Shown here piece after piece: positions 1-10,825 of a stretch of 64,000 nt of DNA (the first letter of the stretch is position 1; each line of letters starts with the position of its first letter). The notes beneath the pieces were generated by a model. That model saw only the letters and a list, made by a program, of their open reading frames with translations, searched no databases and was not told the DNA's origin. Origin of the DNA: Sediminicoccus rosea (GTDB taxonomy: Bacteria; Pseudomonadota; Alphaproteobacteria; Acetobacterales; Acetobacteraceae); the NCBI RefSeq assembly GCF_033547095.1, contig NZ_CP137852.1, forward strand, positions 4,613,001-4,677,000. The letters are read 5' to 3'. A program made the translations under genes and the position numbers.

Positions 1-349
1 CGGCGCCGCGACCGGTCGCCTGGCGGCCGCCGCGCCCGCCGAAGCGGCCGAACATTTCCTCAAAGATGTCCTCGAAGCCGCCGCCGCCGAAGGGATTCCC
101 GCCGCCCCCACCGCCGCCGCCGCCCTCGAAGGCGGCGTGGCCGAAGCGGTCATAGGCGGCGCGCTTGTCGCCATCCTTCAGCACCTCGTAGGCCTCGTTC
201 ACCTCCTTGAAGCGGGCCTCCGCCTTCGCATCCCCCTGGTTGCGGTCGGGATGGAACTGCATCGCGAGCTTGCGATAGGCCTTCTTGAGCTCGTCCTCGG
301 AGGCGTCCCGGCTGACGCCGAGCACTTCATAATAATCGCGCTTGGCCAT
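1..349 (-). CDS. dnaJ: Chaperone DnaJ, N-terminal part (cut by window edge)
   Basis: This is the Hsp40 co-chaperone that delivers unfolded clients to DnaK and stimulates its ATPase. The 116 visible codons hold a complete J domain (about residues 1-70) with the HPD motif at H33-D35. A glycine-rich linker containing nine consecutive glycines follows. The zinc-finger and C-terminal domains lie outside the window. The start [11 protein letters not shown] is the standard DnaJ start. It lies 80 bp downstream of dnaK on the same strand, the usual dnaK-dnaJ order. Confidence 0.97.
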   Translation of the reverse strand, partial: MAKRDYYEVLGVSRDASEDELKKAYRKLAMQFHPDRNQGDAKAEARFKEVNEAYEVLKDGDKRAAYDRFGHAAFEGGGGGGGGGNPFGGGGFEDIFEEMFGRFGGRGGRQATGRGA

Positions 350-376
350 GGTCACTCCTGGGCGGAATTACAGAGA

Positions 377-402
377 CGCCCGGGCCATCACTGACCCGGG
401 CG
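377..402 (-). promoter_or_regulatory. Hairpin in the dnaK-dnaJ intergenic space
   Basis: An 8-bp perfect stem (CGCCCGGG with CCCGGGCG) closes a 10-nt loop between the dnaK stop and the dnaJ start. No U-tract follows. It is therefore more likely a processing or attenuation hairpin that sets the DnaK:DnaJ ratio than a full terminator. Confidence 0.4.
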
Positions 403-429
403 CTGGAAGCCATCGGACTGAGGCGATGC

Positions 430-2337
<1,908 letters not shown>

Positions 2338-2454
2338 GCGAGCATGCTCCTGTGCGGCGGCTCTGGTCCGGCCCCTGTCAGGCACCGGGCTGAGCCCCTG
2401 TTGCTGCCGCGCGGATACGCGGCTTCCGCGCCCCATGCGCGGCTTCACCTGCCC

Positions 2455-2483
2455 ATGTATTGAGCAGCGGGCGTGCGGACAAG
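2455..2483 (-). promoter_or_regulatory. Candidate heat-shock (sigma-32) promoter of dnaK
   Basis: On the minus strand CTTG (2480-2483) is separated by 17 nt from CAATACAT (2455-2462), about 118 bp before the dnaK start. The -35 and spacing fit alphaproteobacterial sigma-32 promoters. The -10 matches only partly. The call rests on the pattern and its position before a heat-shock gene. Confidence 0.4.
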
Positions 2484-2596
2484 AGGCGGGGCCCAAGTCT
2501 TTGCCGGGCATTTTCGCATGGCGGAAACCCTTGCCCTTGCGATCGGAACGCCGCATTTTCGTTTACAGATCGAGTTTATCCGAATAGCCTCCCGCC

Positions 2597-3070
2597 ATGG
2601 ACGAAATTGACCGGAAAATTGTCATCGCGGTTCAGCAGGACGGCGCCGCGGGGCTGGCCGACCTGGCCAAGGTCTCCGGCCTCTCCGTCTCGGCGACCGC
2701 GGAGCGGCTGAAGCGGCTGGAGGAACGGGGCGTGGTCCGCGGCTGGCATGCCGAGCTGGACCCGGCCGAGGTGGGCTGCCCCCTGCTTGCCTTCCTGCGC
2801 GTCGCCATCCGCCCGGGCAAGGAGGACATCGCCTTCCGCCGCCTGATCCGCAAGCTGGAGACGGTGCTGGAATGCCACCAGCTCACCGGGGAATGGTCCT
2901 ACCTCGTCAAGCTGCGCCTGCCGGACATTGCGGCGCTGGAGACCCTGATGGCCGAGGAAATCCGCCCCCTGGCGGGGATGGAGCGCATCTCGGTCGAGAT
3001 CGCGATGGCGACGGTGAAGGAGACCGCCCTGCTGCCCGTGATCCGCGCACCGGAGGAAGAGGAGGCGTGA
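2597..3070 (+). CDS. Lrp/AsnC family transcriptional regulator
   Basis: The 157-aa product has an N-terminal winged helix-turn-helix (about residues 1-60; the recognition region includes SVSATAERLKRLEERGVV). A C-terminal RAM/AsnC ligand-binding domain follows (about 70-145). Proteins of this family sense amino acids or related small molecules as octamers. It is divergent from dnaK across 259 bp. Its stop codon overlaps the GTG start of the downstream TAXI pseudogene (GTGA), so the two were probably one operon, but the effector is unknown. Confidence 0.9.
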   Translation: MDEIDRKIVIAVQQDGAAGLADLAKVSGLSVSATAERLKRLEERGVVRGWHAELDPAEVGCPLLAFLRVAIRPGKEDIAFRRLIRKLETVLECHQLTGEWSYLVKLRLPDIAALETLMAEEIRPLAGMERISVEIAMATVKETALLPVIRAPEEEEA

Positions 3071-4020
3071 TCATCCGGCGCGCCCTGCTGGCCGCACCCG
3101 CGCTTGCGATGGCCGGCCGCGCGGCGACCCAGACGCCGGCCACCCTCCCGCCCGTCACCCTCTAGCTCGCCACCGCCACGCCGGGGGGCGGCTTCCCGGC
3201 CTATGGCGCGGCCTTCGTCGCCGCCATCCATGTCGCCGATCCGAGCCTCACCATCGCGCCACGCAACACGGCGGGCAGCCTCGAGAACGTGAACCTGCTG
3301 GCGGAGGGCCGGGTGGATCTCGGCCTTGTCGCGGGCGAGACGGCGACGGTGGAGCTGGCGGCCGGGCGGGGCGTGACCCTGCTCTTCGCCATGTATGCCC
3401 AGCCCGGCCTCTTCGGCCTGCGTGGGGACAGCCCGATCCGGTCCATCAGCGAACTGCGCGGCCAGCGCGTGGCCTAGGGCGCGCGGGGCTCGGGCTTCGT
3501 GGTGCTGGCGCGGCAGGTGATGGGCGGCCTCGGCCTCGACCCGGAGCGGGACTTCCAGGGCGTCCTGCTGGACCGCGCGGGGGATGGCTCGGCCATGGTG
3601 ATGCAGGGGCGCGTCGCCGCGCTTTGGGGCGGGGGCGCGGGCTGGCCCGGCTTCGTCACCCTGGCGCGCGGGCCGCAGGGGCTGCGCTTCGTGGCGCCGG
3701 AAGCGACGGAACGCGCGCGCATCCTGGCGGCCGACCCCACGCTGCGCCCGATGACGCTGCCCCCCGGCAGCTACCCCGGCCAGGCCGAGGCGGTGGAATC
3801 GGTCGGCACCTGGAGCCTCATCCTCGCGCGGCCAGGGCTGGAGGAGGAGCTGGGCTATCGCCTCGCCGCCGCGCTGCACAAGGCGCGCGGAGACCTCGGC
3901 CAGCGCCTGGCCCAGGCCAGCGAGACCACGGCCGAGAACACGGCGAGCGCGGTGACCGACCCGGCGCTGATCCAGCCTGGCGTGCGTCGCTTCCTGCGCG
4001 GGATCGGCCTTCTGGGCTGA
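3067..4020 (+). pseudogene. TAXI-type TRAP solute-binding protein, broken by two in-frame TAG stops
   Basis: One reading frame from a GTG at 3067 (GTGA overlap with the Lrp stop) to the TGA at 4020 encodes a protein of TAXI length: a leader peptide, a TPGGGF/YGAA segment, a GQRVA-x-GARGSG segment and a C-terminal QPGVRRFLRGIG. The frame is interrupted by TAG at 3163-3165, where a Gln (CAG) would be one change away, and by TAG at 3474-3476. No frameshift is needed to join the three parts. TAG ends other genes here, for instance at 6498 and 9359, so it is a true stop. The gene is read as inactivated by two nonsense mutations. The amidohydrolase behind it is intact. Confidence 0.85.
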
Positions 4021-4048
4021 CCGGCGGCGGCGCCCTAAGCTCCGCCCC

Positions 4049-4933
4049 ATGAACGAGATTCGCGACTGCCCCGGGCCGGACCCCGTGCCCCGCCCCCCCG
4101 CCATGGCGATGCCGCCACTGGCCTGCGACACGCATACCCATGTCTTCGACGCCGCGCGCTACCCCTACCAGGCCACCCGCGGCTACACGCCGCCCGACAA
4201 TGGCGTGGCGCGGCTGCTGGCGCTGCACGACGCGCTCGGCATCGCGCGCGGCGTGGTGGTGCAGGCGAGCGTGCATGGCACCGACAACCGCGCCGTGCTG
4301 GATGCCGCCGGCACCCATCCGGACCGGCTGCGCGCCATCGTCGCCGTCAGCGAGGGCGTGACCGAGGCCGAGATCGCCGCCATGCATGCGAAGGGCGCGC
4401 GCGGTATCCGGGTGAACCTGGTGGACAAGGGCGGCATGCCCTTCCGCTCGCTCGATGCGCTGGCGGATGTGGCGGAGGTGATCCGTCCCTTCGGCTGGCA
4501 TGTGGAATTGCTCGTGCATGTCGAGGAACAGCCGGCCCAGCTGCGCGCGCTGGCCGAGGCGATGCGCCTGCCCGTCTCGGTCGGCCATATCGGCTACACC
4601 AAGGTGGCGCGCGGCGGCATCGCCCATCCCGGCTACCAGGAGTTCCTGGCGATGCTGCGCGACGGCCTGTTCTGGGTGAAGCTGACAGGCCTCTGCCGCA
4701 TTTCTGCCGAGGCGGCCTTCCCCTATTCCGATACGGCCAGCTTCGCCCGCGCCGTCATCGCCGCCGCGCCGGAGCGCGTGATCTGGGGCAGCGACTGGCC
4801 GCATGTGGCACATTTCGACAAGCCCATGCCGAATGACGGCGACATGCTGGGGCTGCTCGCGGAATGGGAGCCGGATGCGGCGAAGCGGGCGATGATCCTC
4901 AGCGGAAATCCCGCGCGGCTCTACGGCTTCTGA
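4049..4933 (+). CDS. Amidohydrolase, 2-pyrone-4,6-dicarboxylate hydrolase-like
   Basis: The 294-aa protein belongs to the amidohydrolase-2 (TIM-barrel) family close to LigI, which opens the lactone 2-pyrone-4,6-dicarboxylate in aromatic breakdown. Visible are the first metal or substrate motif DTHTHVFD, the YTPPDNGV segment, and the late aspartate motif in WGSDWPH. The exact substrate cannot be read from sequence. It starts 28 bp after the TAXI pseudogene, so it probably shared that operon. The start ATG at 4049 adds about 25 residues before the barrel; ATG at 4103 or 4109 is an alternative. Confidence 0.85.
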   Translation: MNEIRDCPGPDPVPRPPAMAMPPLACDTHTHVFDAARYPYQATRGYTPPDNGVARLLALHDALGIARGVVVQASVHGTDNRAVLDAAGTHPDRLRAIVAVSEGVTEAEIAAMHAKGARGIRVNLVDKGGMPFRSLDALADVAEVIRPFGWHVELLVHVEEQPAQLRALAEAMRLPVSVGHIGYTKVARGGIAHPGYQEFLAMLRDGLFWVKLTGLCRISAEAAFPYSDTASFARAVIAAAPERVIWGSDWPHVAHFDKPMPNDGDMLGLLAEWEPDAAKRAMILSGNPARLYGF

Positions 4934-4978
4934 CCCTCGGCGGGGCCCGGCGGGCTTGCGGAGGGCCGCGCCCGCAAC

Positions 4979-5338
4979 TCACTCGCAGACCAGGTGCAGC
5001 TGCCCGGTGATCATCTGGTCGGTCACGCCAGGGGCACCCGGCCGGAAGGTCGCCACCCATTGGACGACCTGCGACTGAGGTCCGATCCGCCGCCGGAAAT
5101 TGCCGACCGTCTCGCGGGCAGACCCCACATAGGTCACGTTGTAGGTCTGTGCGAAGGGCTGGCTGTTCTGCAGCAGGATGGAGACGCGGAGCCCGCCCTC
5201 CGCCGTGGGCTCGCGTTGCACGCCGAGCAGGGTCAGCCGCCCGCTGGGCAGGCAATCCGCGGCCGAGGCAAGCGCGGGCGGAGCGAAGGCCCCGAGGGCT
5301 CCGACGAGCAGGGCGGCGGTGATGGCGTTGCGCGGCAT
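4979..5338 (-). CDS. Small secreted two-cysteine protein, unknown function
   Basis: The 119-aa product starts MPRNAITAALLVGALGAF and has a classical signal peptide, cleaved near ALASAA. The mature part is about 93 aa, predicted beta-rich, with one cysteine near its N-terminus and one at the penultimate position, suggesting a disulfide. A longer in-frame start exists but would bury the signal peptide. It is convergent with the upstream amidohydrolase. Its architecture (signal peptide, early Cys, VSILLQNSQPF segment, late Cys) resembles the tandem secreted proteins at 54918 and 55400. Confidence 0.75.
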   Translation of the reverse strand: MPRNAITAALLVGALGAFAPPALASAADCLPSGRLTLLGVQREPTAEGGLRVSILLQNSQPFAQTYNVTYVGSARETVGNFRRRIGPQSQVVQWVATFRPGAPGVTDQMITGQLHLVCE

Positions 5339-5523
5339 GCGGCGATCCTCCAGCGACCATGCGAGCCTAGTCGGGCATCCGGCCGGCGCCCAATCCATTC
5401 CGACGATGGGTGGCATGGACGGCGCCGATCATGCCCTGGCCGCGCCACCGGGCGCGGGTGGTCAAGGCCCGGTGGCTGAACCAAGATGCGCCGTCGCCGA
5501 ACGCGGCCTGGAGGAAACGCCAC

Positions 5524-6498
5524 ATGAACCACCATCGCTGGGGGCGCCGCACGCTGCTGGCCGCCCCGATCGCCTTGGCCACGCCCGCCCTCGCACAACC
5601 CTCCTGGCCCAGCCGGCCGGTGCGGATGATCGTTCCCTGGCCGGCGGGCGGTGCGGCGGATCTCGTCGGGCGCCTCTACGCCCAGGCGCTGGCGACGCGC
5701 ACGGGCCAGACCTTCGTGGTCGAGAATCGCGGCGGCGCCACGGGCACCATCGGCGAGCAGGCGATGATCCAGGCGCCGAATGACGGCTACACCATCATGA
5801 ACCAGGCGACGCCGATCTCGGTGACGCCCGCCCTCTTCGCCGGGCAGCGGCACATCCCGGAGCGCGAGTTCCTGCCCGTCTTCCAGACCATGGCCGTGCC
5901 GCAGCTCGTCCTCGTCGAGCGCAATTCGCCGGTCAACAGCGTGCCGGAGCTGATCGCGGCGATGCGGCGCGCCAATGGCAACTTCGCCGCCGGCTCCTCC
6001 GGCATCGGCTCGCAGCAGCACCTGGTGCTGGAGCTTTTCCTGCGCGATGCGGGGGTGAAGGCGAACCACATCCCCTATCGCGGCGGCGCGCCCGCGCTGA
6101 TGGACCTCGTCGCCGGGCAGATCCGGCTGTTCTTCGGCAATGTGAACAGCGCCATCGCACAGGTGCGGGACGGCCAGGTGAAGGCGCTGGCGCATACCTC
6201 CAACCGGCCGCGCATCAATGCCCTGCCCAATCTTCCCGCGCTGTCGGAGACGCTGCCCGGCTTCGCCACGGTGGAGTGGAACGGCATCTTCCTGCGCGCC
6301 GGCGCGCCGCAGCCGGTGGTGGAGCGGCTCTCCGCCCTGCTCAACGAGATCGTGGTGGACCCCGCCTTCCAGCAAACGCTGCGGGCGAGCGACCTCACGG
6401 CCGAACCCAACACGCCCGAGCAGTTCGCCGCCTTCTTTCGCGCCGAGAGCGCCAAGTGGCAGGCCTTCGTGCGCGACGCCAACATCCGGCTGGAGTAG
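5524..6498 (+). CDS. Bug/TctC family tripartite tricarboxylate-type solute-binding protein
   Basis: This 324-aa periplasmic binding protein has an N-terminal Tat-like leader (RRTLLAAPIALATPALAQ). Typical Bug segments follow: WPSRPVRMIVPWPAGGAADLV, VVENRGGATG, PYRGGAPALMDLVAGQI and the C-terminal half. Bug proteins capture carboxylates or other small organics for TctAB-type transporters or act as sensors. No tctA or tctB is in the window, so it is an orphan. Its TAG stop lies 6 bp before the next amidohydrolase start, implying co-expression and a shared substrate. The ATG at 5524 places the leader correctly; the longer frame is not needed. Confidence 0.93.
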   Translation: MNHHRWGRRTLLAAPIALATPALAQPSWPSRPVRMIVPWPAGGAADLVGRLYAQALATRTGQTFVVENRGGATGTIGEQAMIQAPNDGYTIMNQATPISVTPALFAGQRHIPEREFLPVFQTMAVPQLVLVERNSPVNSVPELIAAMRRANGNFAAGSSGIGSQQHLVLELFLRDAGVKANHIPYRGGAPALMDLVAGQIRLFFGNVNSAIAQVRDGQVKALAHTSNRPRINALPNLPALSETLPGFATVEWNGIFLRAGAPQPVVERLSALLNEIVVDPAFQQTLRASDLTAEPNTPEQFAAFFRAESAKWQAFVRDANIRLE

Positions 6499-6504
6499 CG
6501 CCCG

Positions 6505-7542
6505 ATGGCCAGCATGATCCCACCCCCCGGCATGACCGCCGCGCGCCACATCGCGATCCGCGAGGCCTGGCTCGACCAGCATCAGGAGCCGATCCTCGAT
6601 CCGGCCCTGCCGATCATCGATCCGCACCATCACATCTGGGACCAGTCGGACCAGCGCTACCTGCTGCCGGAATTGCTGGCCGATACGGACACGGGGCACG
6701 ACATCCGCGCCACCGTCTTCATCCAGTGCGGGTCGCAATACGACATGGCGGAGGCGCCCGAGCGGCGCCCGCTCGGCGAGACGCGCTTCATGACGCGCGT
6801 GGCCGAGGCGGCCGAAGGCGGGCGCACCCGCGCCTGCGCCGGTATCGTGGGCCTCGTCGACCTGACCTTGGGCGACCGCGTGACGCCCCTGCTGGAGGAG
6901 CATGTGGCGATCGCGGGCGGGCGCTTCCGTGGCGTGCGCAACCGCACCGCCTGGGATGCCTCGCCGCTGGTCCGCAGCAACCTGGAATCGCCGCCGCCCG
7001 GCCCCCTGCCGCTCCCTGCCTTGCGCGAGGGCGCGCGGCGGCTGGCGGCGATGGGTCTCACGCTCGACGTCTGGGCCTATCACCCGCAATTGCCGCAGGT
7101 GCTGGAGGTGGCGCGCGCAGTGCCGGAGCTGACGCTCATCGTGGATCACTGCGGCGGGCCGGTCGGCGTCGGGCCTTACAGGCACGATGAGGTCTTCGCC
7201 ACCTGGCATGCCGCGATCAAGGCGCTCGCCGCCTGCCCGAACGTCATGATGAAGCTGGGCGGCCTCGCCATGGAGGTGGGCGGCTACAAGTTCCACGAGG
7301 CGGCGCTGCCGCCGAGCTCCGAAGCCCTGGCCATGGCCTGGCGCCCCACCATCGAGGCCTGCATCGAGGCCTTCGGCGCCGGGCGCTGCATGTTCGAGAG
7401 CAACTTCCCGGTGGACAAGGGGATGTGCAGCTACCCGGTGCTGTGGAACGCCTTCAAACGCCTCGCGGCCGGCGCCAGCGCAAGCGAGCGGACGGCGCTT
7501 TTCTCGGGCACCGCCGCGCGGGTCTATCGGCTCACGATCTGA
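6505..7542 (+). CDS. Amidohydrolase family protein (COG3618-type, predicted metal-dependent hydrolase)
   Basis: The 345-aa TIM-barrel hydrolase carries the first metal motif DPHHHIWD, VFIQCGSQYD, a mid-protein IVDHCGGP and a late FESNFPVDK segment. The family includes lactonases and 2-pyrone-dicarboxylate-lactonase-like enzymes. The substrate is unknown. It starts 6 bp after the Bug gene, so the pair is probably one transcriptional unit. Its end overlaps the convergent DJ-1 gene by 11 bp. Confidence 0.88.
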   Translation: MASMIPPPGMTAARHIAIREAWLDQHQEPILDPALPIIDPHHHIWDQSDQRYLLPELLADTDTGHDIRATVFIQCGSQYDMAEAPERRPLGETRFMTRVAEAAEGGRTRACAGIVGLVDLTLGDRVTPLLEEHVAIAGGRFRGVRNRTAWDASPLVRSNLESPPPGPLPLPALREGARRLAAMGLTLDVWAYHPQLPQVLEVARAVPELTLIVDHCGGPVGVGPYRHDEVFATWHAAIKALAACPNVMMKLGGLAMEVGGYKFHEAALPPSSEALAMAWRPTIEACIEAFGAGRCMFESNFPVDKGMCSYPVLWNAFKRLAAGASASERTALFSGTAARVYRLTI

Positions 7543-8224
7543 GGCGGGAGGCTGCCGTCTCCACCGCGGCCGCCCGGATGGCGCGCCGCGCCGCCCCCGC
7601 GGTGCGGGCGCGCTCCACGACGGCCGCCGGCGCCACGAAGGGCGTGCCGGCGTTGAAGGGCGGCTCGGGGTCGTATTCGATCTGCAGCTGGATGCCCATC
7701 GCCACATCCTCCCCCGCGAGGTCGGCCACGACGCGCAGCGCCATGTCGATGCCCGAGGTGACGCCGCCGGCCGTGTAGATCTTGCCGTCCTTCGTCATCC
7801 GCGCATCGCTCACCTCCGCGCCGAATTGCGTGAGCAGGTCGCGCGCCGCCCAATGCCCGCCCGCGCGCCTGCCCCGGAGCAGGCCGGCCGCGCCAAGCAG
7901 CAGGCTGCCCGTGCAGATGCCGAAGACATGCTGCGCCGCTTCCCCCTGGCGGCGGACGAATTCCACCGTCTCCGCATCCAGAATCGCGTCATCCGTGCCT
8001 GGGCCACCGGGCACCACGAGAAGGTCGAAGGGCGGGGCGTCGGCGAAGCTGACGGAGGGGGTGATGACGAGGCCGCGATCGGTCTTCACCGGCGCGATCG
8101 TCTTGGCGACGATCTCGGTGCGCCAGCCCGGCAGGCGCGCGATCACCTCATAGGGACCGGTGAGGTCAAGCTGCGTGAGGCCGGGAAACAGCAACAGGCC
8201 GGCAACGGGCTGGGGGTTGGACAT
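7532..8224 (-). CDS. DJ-1/PfpI family protein, isocyanide hydratase-like
   Basis: The 230-aa class-I glutamine amidotransferase-like protein has the nucleophile elbow FGICTGS with Cys104. The VPGGPGTDDAIL segment is typical of isocyanide hydratases and AraC-associated DJ-1 proteins. The start MSNPQPVAGLLLFPG was taken as the conserved domain start. The product is cytosolic, with no helix-turn-helix attached. It is convergent with the preceding amidohydrolase and divergent from the next Bug gene. Confidence 0.88.
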   Translation of the reverse strand: MSNPQPVAGLLLFPGLTQLDLTGPYEVIARLPGWRTEIVAKTIAPVKTDRGLVITPSVSFADAPPFDLLVVPGGPGTDDAILDAETVEFVRRQGEAAQHVFGICTGSLLLGAAGLLRGRRAGGHWAARDLLTQFGAEVSDARMTKDGKIYTAGGVTSGIDMALRVVADLAGEDVAMGIQLQIEYDPEPPFNAGTPFVAPAAVVERARTAGAARRAIRAAAVETAASRLRS

Positions 8225-8399
8225 GGTGTTCTCCCTGGGGTCTTGCCGCGCAGCATGCCCCGCATCGCGGCCGCGCGGGAGGGGCGCCGCCCAAGCCTTG
8301 GGCAGGCGTGGGGCCGATGCCCGTGACGGCATGAAACTTCCCGCTTCCCCCGCGCGCCGCGGGGCGCGAGGCTCTGGCCTTCCCGTGGAGACCGCCCGC

Positions 8400-9359
8400 A
8401 TGCTCGCCACCCGCCGCGCCCTGCTGCTCGCGCCCCTTGCCACCCCTGCCCTCGCCCAGGCGCCCTTCCCCGACCGGCCCATCCGCCTCGTCATCGGCTA
8501 CCCCGCGGGCGGCGGCGTGGACACGGTGGGGCGGCCGATCATGCAGAAGCTCTCGGAGCGGCTCGGCCAGCCGGTGGTCGTGGAAAATCGCGGCGGCGCC
8601 AATGGCAACATCGCCATGGAGTTCATGGCCCGCGTGGAGCCCGATGGGCACACCTTGTTCATGGGCGATGCCGGCAATCTCGGCATCACGCATGCGCTCT
8701 ATCCGAACCTGCCCTTCGACACGCAGCGCGATTTCGTCGGCGTGGCGCAACTCACCGCCGGCCCGTCCGTGCTGGTCGTCTCCTCGGCCGTGCCGGCGCG
8801 GACCATGCAGGAATTCGTGGCGCTGCTGAAGGCGCGGCCGGATGCGCTGCATTTCGGCTCGGCCGGCATCGGCTCCGGGCCGCATCTCTTCTACGAATCC
8901 TGGCGCCGCGCGGCGGGGGTCTCCATGACGCATGTGCCCTATCGCGGCACGGGGCCCGCGCTGCAAGGGCTGCTGGCGGGCGATGTGCAGCTCATGGTCG
9001 GCAATTACGGCGTGTTCCGCGGCGCGCATGAGGGCGGCCGCGTGCGGGTGCTCGCCATCTCCTCGCCCGAGCGGCATCCGGCCCTGCCCGACATCCCCAC
9101 GGTGCGCGAGACGGGGACGGACTGGGCGCTGGTGGGCTTCAACGGCGTCATCGCCCCCGCGCGCATCCCGCCCGCGCGGCGGCAGGTGCTGGAGGACGGC
9201 TTCCGCGCCGTGATGCAGCAGCCGGAGATGGTGGCGCAGATGATCAGCCTCGGCTCCGTCGCCGCCTTCACGCCAGGCGCCGCGCTGGACGCCCATATGC
9301 GCGAGCAGCGCGCCTTCTGGACGCGGCTGGTGCGGGAGGCCAACATCCAGGCGGAATAG
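8400..9359 (+). CDS. Bug/TctC family solute-binding protein
   Basis: The 319-aa orphan periplasmic binding protein has the leader MLATRRALLLAPLATPALAQ. Bug signature segments follow: PFPDRPIRLVIGYPAGGGVD, VVVENRGGANG, VPYRGTGPALQGLLAGD and a C-terminal FWTRLVREANIQAE. It lies 14 bp before a TrzA/AtzA-type amidohydrolase in the same direction. It is clearly a paralogue of the proteins encoded at 5524, 17452 and 59873. The ligand cannot be deduced. Confidence 0.93.
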   Translation: MLATRRALLLAPLATPALAQAPFPDRPIRLVIGYPAGGGVDTVGRPIMQKLSERLGQPVVVENRGGANGNIAMEFMARVEPDGHTLFMGDAGNLGITHALYPNLPFDTQRDFVGVAQLTAGPSVLVVSSAVPARTMQEFVALLKARPDALHFGSAGIGSGPHLFYESWRRAAGVSMTHVPYRGTGPALQGLLAGDVQLMVGNYGVFRGAHEGGRVRVLAISSPERHPALPDIPTVRETGTDWALVGFNGVIAPARIPPARRQVLEDGFRAVMQQPEMVAQMISLGSVAAFTPGAALDAHMREQRAFWTRLVREANIQAE

Positions 9360-9373
9360 GGAGGGCACAGCCC

Positions 9374-10825
9374 ATGATGCTGATCACCAACGCGACCATC
9401 GTGACGGGCGATGAAGCGGGCACCATCCATCACGGCGGCGCCATCGCCATTGAGGACAACCGCATCGCCGCCATCGGCCCCACCGCCGAGATCACGGCGA
9501 AATACCCGGGCGCCGAGGTGGTGGACGCGACGGGCCGCGCCGTCTTCCCAGGCTTCGCCAATATCCACACGCATCTGGTGATGACGCTGGCGCGCGGCGT
9601 CTTCGAGGATCTCTCGCCGCCGCATGAGCCGCCCTTCACCGGCGGCCTCTCGCCCATCCCCCTGCCGCCGCTGACGCCGGAGGAGCAGCGCGTGATGTGC
9701 GAGCTGGGCGCCCTGGAGGCGCTCCGTTCCGGCACCACAGCCGTGCTGGAGGATGCGACCCAGATCGAGAACTACGCGGCGGCGATGGAAGCCACTGGCC
9801 TTCGCATGCTGCTGGCCGAGCGCAGCTGGGACCGCGTCGGCACCTCCATCGGCGACCCCGCGGAGTTCAAGCGCGACGCGAAGGTGGGCGAGGCCGGCAT
9901 CGCCCGCATCCGCGCGCTGCACGCGAAGTGGAACGGCGCGGCCGGCGGGCGCATCCGCGTCGGCGTCTCGGCCTGGGCGCCGGACATGTGCTCGCCCGAA
10001 TTGCTGCGGAACCTGCGCGACCTCCAGCAGGAGCTGGACACGGTCTGCACCATCCACCTCAACCAGATCTGGGGCGAGGTGGCAGCGGTGCAGGCGCACC
10101 ACAACATGCTGCCGACCGAGTTCCTGGATTCCATCGGCTTCATCCATGACCGGATGATCGGCGCGCATTGCCGCTGCATGGCGCCGCTGGAAGAGAAGAT
10201 CCTGGGCAAGCGCGGCGCGCATGTCGCCTTCAACTCCGCCATCGCGGCCCGCCGCGGGCTCAGCCCCCGCGTCTGCGAGATGGCCGACGCCGGCTGCAAC
10301 ATCGCCATGGGCAGCGACAACATGGCCGAGGACATGGTCGAGGTGATGCGGACCGGCCTCTTCATGGAGCGCGTGCGCCGCAAGGATGGCCGCAACCCGA
10401 CGCCGGAGGAGGCGCTGCGCTGGGCCACCCGCAATGGCTACAAGGCGATGGGCGTGCCCGATGGCGGCTGGCTGGCGCCGGGCAACCTGGCGGACCTCAT
10501 CATGCTGCGGACCGACCGCGCGCATCTCGTCCCCTTCCTGCGCCCCGTCTCGGTCTTCGTGCACCAGGGCCAGGCGCGCGACATCGACGACGTGATGGTG
10601 GATGGGCGCTGGCTGATGCGCGACGGCGCGATCCTGACGATGGACGAGGCGCGCATCCTCCGCGAGGCGGATGAGGTCTCCAACCGCGCCTGGGCGCGCC
10701 TCTTCGCCGAGCGGCCGGACATCGAGGTGCCGGAGGGCTTCCGGCCTTTGCCGGCGCCGGGCTCGGCTGGCAGCGCGGCGGTGGCGATGCATCCGGTGGG
10801 GCCCGCGCGGCGCGTGGAGGGGTGA
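9374..10825 (+). CDS. Amidohydrolase of the TrzA/AtzA/SsnA (chlorohydrolase/deaminase) family
   Basis: The 483-aa protein has the N-terminal beta-sandwich half (LITNATIVTGD...GRAVFPGFAN), the first metal motif NIHTHL, further histidines near HLNQIWGEV and GAHC, and the metal aspartate in GSDNMAEDMVEV. Family members hydrolyse amino or chloro groups from rings (cytosine, guanine, triazines) using one zinc or iron. The substrate is unknown. It lies directly after a Bug gene. Its stop overlaps the GTG start of a small membrane protein (GTGA). Confidence 0.9.
   Translation: MMLITNATIVTGDEAGTIHHGGAIAIEDNRIAAIGPTAEITAKYPGAEVVDATGRAVFPGFANIHTHLVMTLARGVFEDLSPPHEPPFTGGLSPIPLPPLTPEEQRVMCELGALEALRSGTTAVLEDATQIENYAAAMEATGLRMLLAERSWDRVGTSIGDPAEFKRDAKVGEAGIARIRALHAKWNGAAGGRIRVGVSAWAPDMCSPELLRNLRDLQQELDTVCTIHLNQIWGEVAAVQAHHNMLPTEFLDSIGFIHDRMIGAHCRCMAPLEEKILGKRGAHVAFNSAIAARRGLSPRVCEMADAGCNIAMGSDNMAEDMVEVMRTGLFMERVRRKDGRNPTPEEALRWATRNGYKAMGVPDGGWLAPGNLADLIMLRTDRAHLVPFLRPVSVFVHQGQARDIDDVMVDGRWLMRDGAILTMDEARILREADEVSNRAWARLFAERPDIEVPEGFRPLPAPGSAGSAAVAMHPVGPARRVEG

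Noticed and set aside
3067-4020. TAG as a sense codon (recoding) in the TAXI gene
   Set aside because: TAG ends several intact genes in the window (for example at 6498 and 9359), so a reassigned code is not supported; a pseudogene is simpler.
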